Source of the DNA: Fremontodendron californicum
Lineage: Eukaryota; Streptophyta; Magnoliopsida; Malvales; Malvaceae
Reading direction: 5' to 3'
NCBI GenBank assembly: GCA_030761205.1
Contig: JAULJL010000024.1
Coordinates: 20,020,126-20,084,125, forward strand
Length of the DNA: 64,000 nt
Shown here: positions 20,801 through 31,668 of the stretch, in pieces
How positions within the stretch are numbered: the stretch's first letter is position 1
How the letters are laid out: every line of letters begins with the position of its first letter
The notes under the pieces: generated by a model
What the model was told of the DNA's origin: nothing
The model's input: only the letters and a program-made list of their open reading frames with translations
Database searches by the model: none
Position numbers and translations under genes: made by a program

Positions 20801-23467
20801 CAAGGATACAATATTAATCATGGAAATGAAATATATAAGTAAATATAGCATAGAAAATAATGTAAAGAACATATATAAAAATTTAACATAGACATGTAAA
20901 ACAAATAACAAGCAAAACTAGTAAGTAAAACAAGGAAAGTTAAGCTCCATGGTTGGTATCAAATGCGCATAGCCTCTCACCTAACCATAATCACATGGTC
21001 TTGACAAGATCATGTAGCCTTTCCATCTCAATAAAATAGAAAATAAACCATGTTGAATAAAAAAATTAAGGTGAGCTTCATGGTAGGTAAAAATGGGCAT
21101 AGCCTCTCTCTTAACCATGGTCACTTGGTCTAGCCAAAATCATATAGCCATTTCAACCTTTTTGCTTCATCTTTTATAAAAAATCAAAACCTTAGAATAC
21201 TCTAAGAAACCTTTTAAAAACCATTTTTCACAACAACATGCAAGGAAGAAAAAAAAAAGAAAAACAAGGCAAGTAAATAAGCCATATTCGGCCATAGCAT
21301 GAATCCATGTAAAAAATTGTTTTCCACCATTTTAATGAAGAAAAAGAGATGAAAACAAAAGTAAACATTAAAAAAATTTATTTCTATGAAAAATGTAGTA
21401 GGAAAACATGACAAAAAATAAAGAAAACACAATGGAAATCAAGAAGAAAGCAATGCTAAAGCTTGGTAGAGATGACTACCTTCAAGCTCTCTATTGAAAA
21501 CCTTTTTTTTTTTTTCTTTCTTTCAAAACCTTTTTCTTTGCCAAATTAGCTACTGTTTTGCAGCCAAAAAAACCCCTGAAAAAATGAAATCACCCTCATT
21601 CCTTTAGCCTTGGCCGAATGGCCTTCTAACCCTTGGATGGGAATTGCACTTTTTTCTCCTCCAATCTTGGCCTTTAGATTAAGATATTTTGATGACAACA
21701 TAAAAATGTCATCTTGCCAATTGATAGCAGCCCTTAAGATGTGTACTCAGCCCTTGTAGTAACCTTAGCCCTTAGATGCAAAAGAGGACCAATCCCATGA
21801 ACTCCCTTGCTTGCCCCCTTGAGTGCCTACCCTTAGATGAGTTGTGCTCTTACATTCTTGGTCACTGGATGAGGACAACATAAATATGACATCTTGTACA
21901 TTAAATCCATCCCCCAACATGTGTACTCAGCCCTTGTAGATGGCCTAAGCCATTGGATGAAAAGAGATAACCCCATGCACTTCTTTGCTTAACCGCTGCT
22001 TACCCTTGGATGAATTGTGCTCATCTTTTTTCTTTCATTCTTGGCCATTAGATAAGGGTTCTTTTATGACAAATAAAAATTTCATCTTGGCATTTAAATT
22101 TGGCCATTGGATAACTTTTCCTACAAGGCACCTAAGCCATTGGATGAAGGGGGGACCATTTGCAAGGTGTTAGTGGTAGCATGTGGCTTGATAGTGACTA
22201 GGGAATTAAATTGTTCAAGCTTCCTTCTTCTCCTCTATGTTGGCTGACCAGGGGAAGAAAAAATCCCAGCAATTGTTTCTTTTTTCATATTTTTCTCAAT
22301 TACAAATTTGCCCTTTTTGGTTTCCTTGGTGAAATGACCTTTTTGCCCCTCGAACTTAAATAAATAGCAAACGGACTCCAAATTTGAATTTTATTTTTCA
22401 ATACTTATGAAATATTAAAAAAATTGAATTCTGGAAGTTTTCAAAATTTTTTGAGTCCATTTGCTATTTATTTTGGATTTATTTTTGAAATTGCTCCTTT
22501 TATGCATCCGAACTTTACCATTTTTTAAACGAGCTCCGAATCCAGATTTTTCCTCACCAATCTTTTCAAAATAATTTAAAAAGGTGATCTGGAAGTTTTC
22601 ATTATTTTTGGAGTTCATTTGCTATTTTTTCGGGATTTATCCTGTTGAATTATTACATAGGAGACCCGATATTTGGCCATTTTGCAAACAAAATCCGAAT
22701 CAAGATTTTCTTTCACCAATCTCTTTGAAATGATTTAAGAATGAGATTTTCAACTTTTCAGAATTTTTGGAGTTAATTTGCTATTTTTCCCATATTTTTC
22801 AATTTTACCTTTTTGCCTCCGAAATCGGGTTTTGCTCAAAACAAGTCTGATTTTTAGATTTTCTTCAAACTGAGATTTAGGCTATCTTGTTTAACCATTT
22901 CTCATCAATTAAGTGCTTTAGATCTACCGAATCGGGCCATTTTTGTAATTCTTCCAAATTTCAACGAAATCCACCGAAAAACCCTAATTCTCGATTTTCT
23001 TCCGAATTGACTTTTCTATCAATTTTTCTTCCAAGTGGCTTCTCCATTACCCGTAGTGAGTGCTTATCTTTCATTTGAGACCTTCAATTCTGACCAATTT
23101 GATCGTTTAAGCACTTTTCCCCAAATTTATCGAATTAGGGTTTCCTTTCTACTAAATCTCGTAACCCAACTTCCGAACTCCATATCTTTCAATGTAGACC
23201 TCGGATTATCAAAATTATTTCACCCTTTTTCATTTGGACCTCAAATCATGATTTTGAAAGTGGGTTGACTTTTTTAGTAGTTGACTTTTTTGGGTTGACT
23301 TTTTTTGAGGTTGACTTTTTTTGAGTTTGATTTTTTCTATTTGCTTTATTAGACTAAGCCTCAAAGTACCACCTGTAGGATGAGAAAAGCCTTTTAGCAT
23401 TTTGAAACATCAATTTAGGAAGAAAATGTACCTGATTTAGGGGTCTGGACAAAATTAGGTGTCTAGA
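17827..23467 (-). mobile_element. Long LTR (-), chimeric, shared between Z and B
   Basis: A 5.6 kb LTR read on the minus strand. Its 3' end on the + strand is TGTAGCAATC at 17827 and its 5' end is GGTGTCTAGA at 23467 (CTAGA where relatives have CTACA). The right part matches the B 5' LTR in carrying the short segment missing from the LTR at 2352. The left end differs from the PBS-linked ends of both neighbours. On the right it directly meets a polypurine tract, so it is the 3' LTR of B. On the left it meets the cut integrase of Z. It is most simply a crossover product (part E, part Z/B). It has the same internal repeats as the LTR at 2352, in reverse: near 21600-22170 and 22380-22830. No genes. 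Confidence 0.8.
23265..23340 (+). promoter_or_regulatory. W-box-like TTGACT cluster in LTR
   Basis: Four copies of GTTGACTTTTTT-type units, with a fifth degenerate one, close to the LTR's transcriptional 5' edge. Same cluster as at 2470-2548. The WRKY-binding role is inferred from the motif. Confidence 0.45.
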
Positions 23468-23480
23468 GCTGCCCCTCTTT
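23468..23480 (-). promoter_or_regulatory. Polypurine tract of element B
   Basis: On the minus strand AAAGAGGGGCAGC immediately precedes the LTR 5' end TCTAGACACC. This is the position and composition of the plus-strand primer of gypsy elements. It shows that the LTR to its left acts as B's 3' LTR. Confidence 0.75.
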
Positions 23481-23748
23481 GGCTATTGCTGAGAATCAGG
23501 AATCAGGGAAAGATAAACAAACACTAATTTTGTATGGTTAGTGAAATCACATTGAAGGAAAGGGAAAGGGGTTTTCTTTTTTCATTTCTTTTTTTTCATC
23601 ATTTTTTCATTTTTTCATTCTTCCTCAAATATATATATATATATTGAAAAAGCTGTAAATTGGAGATTTTATCCTTAAATTGAATTCCCTGACTATTCAA
23701 GGCTCGACCCGTCTTAAGGAAACGGGTTCAATTTCAAAAGAAAAAGTT

Positions 23749-24405
23749 GTGCCTGAAGGTATTAAGAATGGTGCCCGAAGGTCTTAAAAATGGTACCCGG
23801 AGGCCTTACCCGTGATTTATAAAATTATGCCCAAAGGTCTTTAAACATGGTGCCCGGAGGTCTTACCCATGATGAAAAATTATGCCCGAGGGTCTTAAAA
23901 ATGGTGCCCGAAGGTCTTAAAAATGGTGCCCGGAGGTCTTAAAAATAGTGCCCGAAGGTCTTTAAAAATGGTGCCCGGAGGGTGCCCGGAGGCCTTACTC
24001 GTGATTTGAAAAATTATGCCTGAAGGTCCTAAAAATGGTGCCCGAAGGTCTTTAAAAAGGTGACCGAAGGTCTTTAAAAATGGTGACTGAAGGTCTTTAA
24101 AAATGGTGCCCGAAGGTCTTTAAAAATGGTGCCCGGAGGCCTTACCCGTGATGAAAAATTCTACCCGAAGGTCTTAAAAATGGTGCGCGAAGGTCTTAAA
24201 AATGGTGCCCGGAGGTCTTAAAAATGGTGCCCGAATGTCTTTAAAAATGGTGCTCGGAGGCCTTACCCGTGATGAAAAATTATGCCCGAAGGTCTTTAAA
24301 AATGGTGCCCGGAGGCCTTACCCGTGATGAAAAATTATGCCTGAAGGTCTTAAAAATGGTGCACGAAGGTCTTAAAAATGGTGCCCGAAGGTCTAACCCA
24401 TGATA
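23749..24405 (+). repeat. 22-bp minisatellite in 3' UTR, copy 1
   Basis: Around 25-30 units of GGTGCCCGAAGGTCTTAAAA plus two bases (22-23 bp), interspersed with a variant block GGCCTTACCCGTGATGAAAA. Units alternate CGAAGG and CGGAGG forms, giving higher-order structure. The copy at 31029-31662 lacks at least one unit (one containing GTGCGCGAAGG). Tandem repeats in the 3' UTR are known in Ogre-type elements. Confidence 0.85.
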
Positions 24406-24409
24406 AAAA

Positions 24410-24543
24410 TACCTTGACGACAGACTCAAGGCTCGACTCATTTGATAAACAGAATGAATTCGATTTAAAACAAAAGGAAATACCTCGACGGTGGTCTCAA
24501 GGCTCGACTCATTTAAGAAGCAGAACGAGTTCAATTTGGGAAG
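24410..24543 (+). repeat. 71-bp tandem repeat, two units
   Basis: Units begin TACCTTGACGAC (24410) and TACCTCGACGGT (24481). Each carries TCTCAAGGCTCGACTC near its start. The duplicated block at 31669 has three units, so the array has changed length by one unit since the 7.3-kb duplication. A related fragment (CAAGGCTCGACCCGTC) lies at about 23698. Confidence 0.8.
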
Positions 24544-26027
24544 CCAAAGTTTTATTGATTCTTGCAATGTTAGCTAAATGCAATAATGAGAATGACATGC
24601 TTTGCAAATGCTTATATGTTTCCTGAGGATGAATGTAGTCAAATGATTGTGTCATGATTTCTTATACATGGTTTCTTCGAGGTTCACAGATTATCTGACT
24701 TCATGATGAAGTCTTCAATTGTTCACTAATGCCCCACTTAAAGAACCTTTTACTCAAGATAATTTGCCAAACAGTCCCAGTTTATGACTTTGCTGAAACT
24801 CACAAATTTCTAACTTCATGACGGCATCTCCAACACATTCACTGTTTTCCTTTACTAGGTGAATTTTCCATCAGGATTAGTGGTTTCCAAACTTTTTCTA
24901 ATATTTAAATCTATTCCTTAGTAATACTTTTAAACTCCATTTTATTAAAAAAATTATTTTTACTAATCATCATTCAATTTAATAACAAACAAAATGCAAT
25001 CTAAAAAATGTATGAAAGAAAGTATGAAACAAGCAATTGTCATAAAAGGGGTAACAAGAATTTATTGCAACAAATGTTTTAAAATGGTAAAAGTGAATAC
25101 CAAGGATATAAGAAACAAATGTAGAGTTATAGGTTGTTTATGCCCCAGATGCGGAATATCTTGGACCCCTCCTTTTTCAAATCATCTAAAATTTCTCTTG
25201 AACAGTCAATTTACTTGGGTAATCCCTCGGCTTCCATAGTTACGTCAGACTGAGTTGTTCCCCTTTTCTCTGATTTTCAAATACTTTCTCCCCCTTTACA
25301 TGGAGCATTGACTCAAACCTTAATCATTACTTGAGCCACCCTTTGCGGGTTTTCAACTCAGGTATCCCCCATTCGGTATTAAGTCACCCTTTGCGGGTTT
25401 TAGGCTTAAACCTGTCCATTTTTTTTACCATGCATTTGAGAATTCAAAATGCTTCCAAGCTAAAAATGTCAATTCAAAAGATGGGATGAATTTTGAAAAA
25501 AAAAATACCTTTCAAATTGAATATCCCATGCTTAATCAAAATGGACTTTTAAAGTACGTAATGTAAGCCAAGGTTCGGGTTTAGAAGAAAAGGATAAAAT
25601 AGGCCCAAACTGTGTTTAAGGGTAATTGGATCAAGGATCATTTCTTGAGAAGAATTCATTCTTGAGACATTTGTCCCCATTTTTTATTTTTTATTTTTGC
25701 TGGCTTTCATTTGCTATTCTTTTATTTCACATTTTCCAATGGCTCTCTTTTTTGCCATGATTTTGATTATTTTTCCTCGTATTTGCCCTCTAGTGTAGAG
25801 GGTGATCCTTGATCAGGGTTCAACGAAAGAAATAATTCCTAAGGATCAAAGGGGTGACTAGGGATAATTCGTTCTTAATGAAGGGAATATGAAAGATGGC
25901 CATTTATCACACCAAGCATGAATATTCTCTTTGAAAAACAATTCTAAGGGGAGATAGATATATAGAATTTCCATTTCTACATTTGGAATCATTCGAATTC
26001 CCATGTCCATAGCATCACACTTTTTTT

Positions 26028-27463
26028 TTAAGCATAATACTCCTTCACTTCATCAGCATTCACGGGATGTCTAAAATCATCCCTGTCCATCCGAGTTAGA
26101 ATTAATGCTCCTCCAGAAAAAGCTCTTTTTACCACATAGGGTCCTTCCTAATTTGGAGCCTATTTTCCTCGCGGATCCTTCACTATGGGGAGAATTTTTC
26201 TCAGTACCAACTCTCATTCTCGGAACTGTCTGGGTCGAACCTTCTTGTTATGGGCTCAAATCATCCTTTTCTGATACAACTTCCCGTGACAAATTGCCTT
26301 CAACCTTTTCTCTTTGATGAGATTCAGCTATTCATAACGAGCTCTAACCCATTCTGCCTTTTCTAGGCCAACCTCCAACAAAACCCGAAGTGAAGAAATA
26401 TCGACTTCAATAGGTAACACTGCTTCCATACCATATACCAAAGAAAAAGGCGTTGCTCCTATAGATATGCGAAACGAAGTGCGATATGCGTGAAGAGCAA
26501 AAGGCAAGATCTCAAGCCAATCCTTGTACACATTAGTCATCTTCTCGACAATATTCTTGATGTTTTTGTTGGCTGCTTCTACTGCCCCATTCATCTTCGG
26601 AGGATAAGGTTCCAAATTGTGATGCGTAATCTTGAACTAAGTAGACACTTCTCTCATCATCTTATTATTCAGATTGAGAGCATTATCTGAAATAATTCCT
26701 GCTGGCAATCCATATCGGCATATGATTTCCTTCTTAACAAATTTCATACCACCGACTTCGTTATATTCGTATAAGAAGCATCTTTCACCCACTTTGTGAA
26801 ATAGTCTATGGCCACCAGGACGAAACGATATCCATTTGAAGCTTTCGGGGTAATAGGCCCAATCATATCCATTCTCCACATTGAAAACGGCCATGGTGTG
26901 ATCATGACATGCAATGGCGATGGCGGTACATGGATCTTATCTGTATATATCTGGCATTTATGACATTTTCGGGAATAACTTATACAATCTCCTTCCATCG
27001 TCAACCAATAATACCCTGCCCTCATAATCTGCTTAGCAAGCATGTAACCATTAGCATGGGTGCCACATATCCCTTCATGGACTTCCTCTATGATTCTTCG
27101 AGCTTCGACAGACCCGACACATCTTAACAGTACTTGATCTTTCCCTTTCTTGTAGAGAATCTAACCATCCAGAACAAAATTCATTGCTAGCCTTCTCAGA
27201 GTTCTCTTGTCGTTTTCTGTTGCCTGTTCTGGATACTGTTTACTCTTGATGTACTGTAAGATGTCATTGTACCAAGGGAGACCATCTGCTTCTTCTTCAA
27301 TACTCAAGTAGTGGGTAGGAGACCCATATATGCTCATTCTGATCGGCACAACTTTCGGCCCTTCATTCACTTTAAACATTGATGACAAAGTAGCCAAAGC
27401 ATTCGCCATCCGGTTTTCTTCTCGGGGGAAGTAATTGAAACTCACTTCTTCAAACTCCTCCAA
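26028..27463 (-). pseudogene. Integrase of element B, copy 1
   Basis: Read on the minus strand. The N-terminal zinc segment (26744-27043; CHKCQIYTDK) is followed by the first catalytic Asp in WRMDMIGPITP, YRFVLVAIDYFTKWV, then FVKKEIICRYGLP with ISDNALNLNN (second Asp). AVEAANKNIKNIVEKM carries the Glu, followed by DWLEILPFALHAYRTSFR, GMEAVLPIEV and a tail ending at the TAA at 26028. The uninterrupted junction ATACCACCGACTTC near 26750 is the reference for the broken site in Z. A stop precedes FVKKEI, one follows VST (26637) and one follows RARYE, so it is not functional. All of these are also in copy 2. Confidence 0.88.
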
Positions 27464-28201
27464 TAAACTTAGTTTGAGTTCTCGGTATCGGATTAGCTTT
27501 GTATCCCGGGTTTTTCATTCTTCGCACAATTGATATATCACTAAAGTCGAGTCTCCAAAAACTTCCAAAACTTTTATTTTTCTGTCCACCGCTGCACAAA
27601 GGCCTATAGTACATGCTTCATATTCTGCAGTATTGTTTGTACAATCAAAATCCAATTTGGCGATAAAGGGATAATAATCTTCTTCTGGGGATATGAGCAC
27701 TGCACCGATTTCGTGCCCCATGGCATTGGATGCCCCGTCAAAATACATCTTCCATATTTTCTTCTTCAGGGGAACCTCATCCTCTTGCGAAACATACATA
27801 AAATCTTCATCTGGGAAATCAAAGTTCAACAGCTCATAATCTTCCACTGCTCGACTTGCTAAAAATTCAGCCACTGCATTGCCCTTGATAGCTTTCTGAC
27901 TTACATATACAATGTCGTATTCTGAAAACAAAACCTGCCATCTTGCCGTCCTCCCTGACAAAGAACGTGTTTCCAACATGTCCTTGATCGGATCTAGCTT
28001 GGCAATCAACCACGTCGTGTGGTACAGCATGAACTGTCTGAGCCTCCGAGCAGTCCAAGCTAAGGCACAGCACATCTTTTCTACCGACAAATATTTCAAC
28101 TCATAATCTGTGAACTTCTTGCTGAGGTAGTAAACCGCCTGTTCTTTCTTTCCAGTCTCATCAAGCTGCCCCAAAACACAACCCATGGATCTCTCAAATA
28201 C
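27464..28201 (-). pseudogene. Dual RNase H of element B, copy 1
   Basis: The longest open stretch is 27515-28186: GCVLGQLDETGKKEQ, FTDYELKYLSVEKMC and ALAWTARRLRQFML for the first RNase H; MYFDGASN, NTAEYEACTIG and FGDSTLVIYQL for the archaeal-like second one. The closing motif of the second domain lies in the 27161-27463 frame as RMANALATL, with Asn (27401-27403) where Z has Asp. That loss of a probable metal-binding residue is shared by copy 2. A stop follows CEE at 27515. Confidence 0.85.
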
Positions 28202-29483
28202 TTATAGATACAATATCATCGATTTATCCGGAGCCGGTGGCATTAAAACTGTTGGGTTTGATAGATAATGCTTAACCTTTTCAAAAGCAATCTGACACCC
28301 TTCATCCCACTCTCCTGGATCATATTTTCGAATTAACTTAAATATTGGATCATATTTATATGTTAACTGAAAAATAAACCGAGCAATGTAATTCAATCCC
28401 CCCAGAAAACCTCTAACTTCTTTTTGAGTACGTAGAGGTGGCAAATTCTGGATGGCCTTTACTTTATCCGGATCAATCTCAATTCCCCTTTTGCTAACAA
28501 CAAAACCCAACAATTTTCCTGAAGGTACTCCAAAAGTGCATTTGTCGGGTTTAGCTTGAGTTGAAACTTTCTTAGTCTTTCAAAGAGTTTTCTAAGATTC
28601 GCAATATGCTCCTCTTCTCCTTGTGACTTTGCAATCATATCATCAACTTAAACCTCAATTCCCTTATCCATCATTTCATGAAATAAGGTCACCATGGCTC
28701 TCTGATACATTGCCCCAGCAATCTTCAACCCAAACGGCATTACATTGTAGCACAATATTCCCCATATTGTAACAAATGTGGTTTTCTCCATATCTTCCAG
28801 TGCCATCTTAATCTGATTATATCCATAGAATCCATCCATGAAAGAAAACAAGGAACTCTTCGTCGTATTATCCACCAAAGTATCAATGTAAGGCATAGGA
28901 AATTATCTTTGGGACTGGCTTTATTCAAATCTCGAAAATCGACGCACATACGCACCTTGCCATCCTTCTTTGGTACTTGAACAATGTTTGCTACCTATTC
29001 CGGATATTTTGCTACCTCTAAGAATCCAGCATCAAACTGCCTCTTCACCTCGTATTTTACCTTTAACAGCATGTCCGGCCTCATTCTTCTCAACTTTTGC
29101 TGAATTGGCTTGCACTCTGGCCTTAAGGGAGCTTATGAACCACAATGTCTAGATCCAAACCCGGCATGTCTTGGTATTACCATGCAAATACATCTACATA
29201 TTCCAAGAGCAAGGCTATCAATTCACCCTTTATTGATGACGACAATGTAGTCCCGATTTTGACCTCTTTTATCTCCTCACTACTTCCTAATTTCAACAAT
29301 TCCAATAGCTCCTCATGAGGAAGTACTTGTTTCTCTTCTTATTCTATTTTTCTTAATAAGTCTGGAGGTAGACCATAATCCTCAATATCTTCGTCGGCCA
29401 CAAAATCACCCGTGCAAATGGGTCTCTCAAAATCAATTTCAAAATTACTGACAGGAAGGTCCTCATATTCCGCACCCGTACAC
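28202..29483 (-). pseudogene. Reverse transcriptase of element B, copy 1
   Basis: Recognisable segments, from the 5' side: SNFEIDFERPICTGDF, RMCVDFRDLNKASPKD, SFMDGFYGYNQIKM, YNVMPFGLKIAGAMYQRAM, then GIEV and a stop in place of the Tyr of YVDD (28648-28650), VDDM, and the thumb/connection with SKRGIEIDPDKVKAIQNLPP and EVRGFLGGLNYIARF. Further frameshifts lie around 28890 and 29000. The stop at the polymerase active site is in both copies, so B could not make RT when the duplication occurred. Confidence 0.88.
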
Positions 29484-29697
29484 TTGTAAACAGGTGGGGA
29501 AGAAACAATATAGGAAAACTTATATACAATCGAAGCAAAATAAATAGCATAAATGAAAGAATATGGACACATCAATATGAAGGAAATGTATCATGTTTGT
29601 TATTTATTGGATGAAAAGTTTTAGACAAAAGCCCATTACAAAAGAAATTCTTAATATCTTCGGGCAAAGATATTTGAGATTTGTTTAAAAGCATTAC
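29484..29697 (-). other. Predicted intron of B copy 1, acceptor mutated
   Basis: Minus-strand donor GTAATG at 29697. The acceptor reads TTTACAAG where Z and D have TTTACAGG: the G of the AG (29484) has become A, creating a new AG one base downstream. Use of that AG would shift the frame by one. The same change is in copy 2 (36817). The intron identity rests on homology to 14874-15088. Confidence 0.6.
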
Positions 29698-30821
29698 GTT
29701 GGAATAGACCTAAAAACTATGGGCAGCTCGGTTACACTCCAATTGGTTAGTCTATATCCTGGTGGACAAGGTCGCACCATCCAATTAGCATTCTCTCTTT
29801 CAATTCTTTCTTCCCCAGCCGTGCAGATCTCCATATCATACATCTGCTCATCCGTATTCACCTGGAATCTCTCGAAGGCTTGCTCGATCATTACGAGCAC
29901 ATCATCAGAATTCTTTTCTCCAAACAGAGAACCGACTGAGCAAAAACTGTAAAGGATAAGGGAATGTCATAGGCTCCCACTCAATATCCATACCCGTAAG
30001 ACGGGCCATCCTCCTTCGTCGGTTCTTTTCAACTTGTTTCCTTTTCTTAGGGGCCTTCGAAAGATACCCCAGGCCAAACCGATCTTTCTTTCCCAGTTCT
30101 TCCATTGCTTGGGCCAGCCCTTGAAGATATTTTCATTGACCTTTTCCAGCCCTATAGCCTTTTCCCACAATAGTTCTTACCCCCAGCCCTGTGTTCTTGG
30201 ACAACCTAGGTTTTGGAATCTTTCGCCCTTCAGCGACGAAAACTGTATTTACGGATTCCAAAGACCAAAAGGAACATTCTATGGCATCTTCATTGGGTTC
30301 AATATAAGGAGATTCAGTAGATGTAGAGGCTATTACGTCCTCTTCTCCTGATATAGTGGTCAAATGCCCCTTTATCACAAATTTCAACTTTTGGTAGAGA
30401 GATAAAGGTACAGCCCCTGCGGAATGTATCCACGGCCTTCCAACAGGCAATTATAAGATGGATTAATATCCATGACCTGAAAGTTCACTGTATAGGTGCA
30501 TGGGCCTATCTCCAGAGGAACCTCAATAGTGCCCATACATCTCTCCTGGTACCATCAAAGGCTCTGACCACCATGCAGCTTGGCAGCATATAAGAATTAT
30601 CCACTGGTAATTTAGACAAGGTTGCCAAGGGCATCACATTTAATGAAGAACTATTATCCAAAAGGACCGTTGGTGATATGTGCCCCTTGCAAGTGGTAGT
30701 TATGTGGAGAGCCTTTGTTGACCCAATACCATTGGATGGTATTTCCTTATAACTGAAATAATTATGGTCGTCTGACGCGATGTCTAATTTTTCTAACAAT
30801 ATGTTGTTAGCCACATATGTT
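29698..30821 (-). pseudogene. Protease and G-patch-like region of B copy 1, truncated by duplication joint
   Basis: On the minus strand the segment starts inside the region upstream of protease (YVANNILLEKLDIASDD). It then shows LDNSSSLNVMP, in which the active-site Gly of DNGSS is Ser, ATLSKLPVDNSYM, RAFDGTRRD, a Gly/Lys-rich segment (FGLGYLSKAPKKRKQ) and MDIEWEPMTF. It ends at the predicted donor. The 5' part of protease and all of gag are missing because the duplicated block ends at 30821. The DNSSS change is shared with copy 2. Confidence 0.82.
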
Positions 30822-30828
30822 AGCAACA
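30822..30828. other. Duplication joint with 7-bp filler
   Basis: AGCAACA lies between the end of copy 1 (CCACATATGTT) and the start of copy 2 (TAGTGAAATCAC). It is absent from both parental sites (around 23538 and 38156). Short filler of this type is a mark of end-joining repair. Mechanism inferred. Confidence 0.75.
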
Positions 30829-31028
30829 TAGTGAAATCACATTGAAGGAAAGGGAAAGGGGTTTTCTTTTTTCATTTCTTATTTTTCATTTTTTCATTCT
30901 TCCTCAAATATATATATATATATATTGAAAAAGCTGTAAATTGAAGATTTTGTCCTTAAATTAAATTCCCTGACTATTCAAGGCTCGACCCGTCTTAAGG
31001 AAACGGGTTCAATTTCAAAAGAAAAAGT

Positions 31029-31662
31029 TGTGCCTGAAGGTCTTAAGAATGGTGCCCGAAGGTCTTAAAAATGGTGCCCGGAGGCCTTACCCGTGATTTA
31101 TAAAATTATGCCCAAAGGTCTTTAAAAATGGTGCCCGGAGGTCTTACCCATGATGAAAAATTATGCCCGAGGGTCTTAAAAATGGTGCCTGAAGGTCTTA
31201 AAAATGGTGCTCGGAGGTCTTAAAAATAGTGCCCGAAGGTCTTTAAAAATGGTGCCCGGAGGGTGCCCGGAGGCCTTACCCGTGATTTGAAAAATTATGC
31301 CTGAAGGTCCTAAAAATGGTGCCCGAAGGTCTTTAAAATGGTGACCGAAGGTCTTTAAAAATGGTGACCGAAGGTCTTTAAAAATGGTTCCCGAAGGTCT
31401 TTAAAATTGGTGCCCGGAGGCCTTACCCGTGATGAAAAATTCTACCCGAAGGTCTTAAAAATGGTGCCTGGAGGTCTTAAAAATGGTGCCTGAATGTCTT
31501 TAAAAATGGTGCTCGGAGGCCTTACCCGTGATGAAAAATTATGCCCGAAGGTCTTTATAAATGGTGCCCGGAAGCCTTACCCGTGATGAAAAATTATGCC
31601 TGAAGGTCTTAAAAATGGTGCTCGAAGGTCTTAAAAATGGTGCCCGAAGGTCTAACCCATGA
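31029..31662 (+). repeat. 22-bp minisatellite in 3' UTR, copy 2
   Basis: The same GGTGCCCGAAGGTCTTAAAA-type array as 23749-24405, with small unit changes, for example GCTCGGAGG and GTTCCCGAAGG variants and at least one missing unit around 31455. Confidence 0.85.
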
Positions 31663-31668
31663 TTAAAA

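Larger units (their letters stand above)
23481..26027 (-). other. 3' untranslated region of B, copy 1
   Basis: Non-coding, between the integrase stop and the polypurine tract. It includes an (AT)n run near 23632, a 22-bp minisatellite (23749-24405), two 71-bp units (24410-24543) and a conserved remainder (24610-26027) matching the Z 3' UTR. No gene seen; the 81- to 95-codon ORFs in it are repeat-derived. Confidence 0.75.
23539..30821 (-). repeat. Copy 1 of 7.3-kb tandem duplication within element B
   Basis: This block (3' UTR, integrase, both RNase H domains, RT, intron and most of protease) is repeated at 30829-38155 in the same orientation. The left edge begins at TAGTGAAATCAC (23539) and recurs at 30829. 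The right edge ends at CCACATATGTT (30821), matching 38155. The copies are nearly identical, with about ten differences in a 223-residue RNase H stretch, and they share disabling mutations. So the duplication came after decay had begun. Confidence 0.9.

Noticed and set aside
17827..23467. Solo LTR from element F or C family
   Set aside because: The right side has a polypurine tract and B's 3' UTR, as expected of a true 3' LTR.
23632..23646. Informative (AT)n microsatellite
   Set aside because: Short run with one or two repeat changes between copies; ordinary for such sequence.
23749..24405. CRISPR-like array
   Set aside because: Units are contiguous minisatellite repeats without unique spacers, in a plant retrotransposon 3' UTR.
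24280..24567. 95-codon ORF and the 119-codon ORF at 31539-31898
   Set aside because: Translation of the 22-bp and 71-bp repeats on the opposite strand; length changes follow repeat number. Not a gene.
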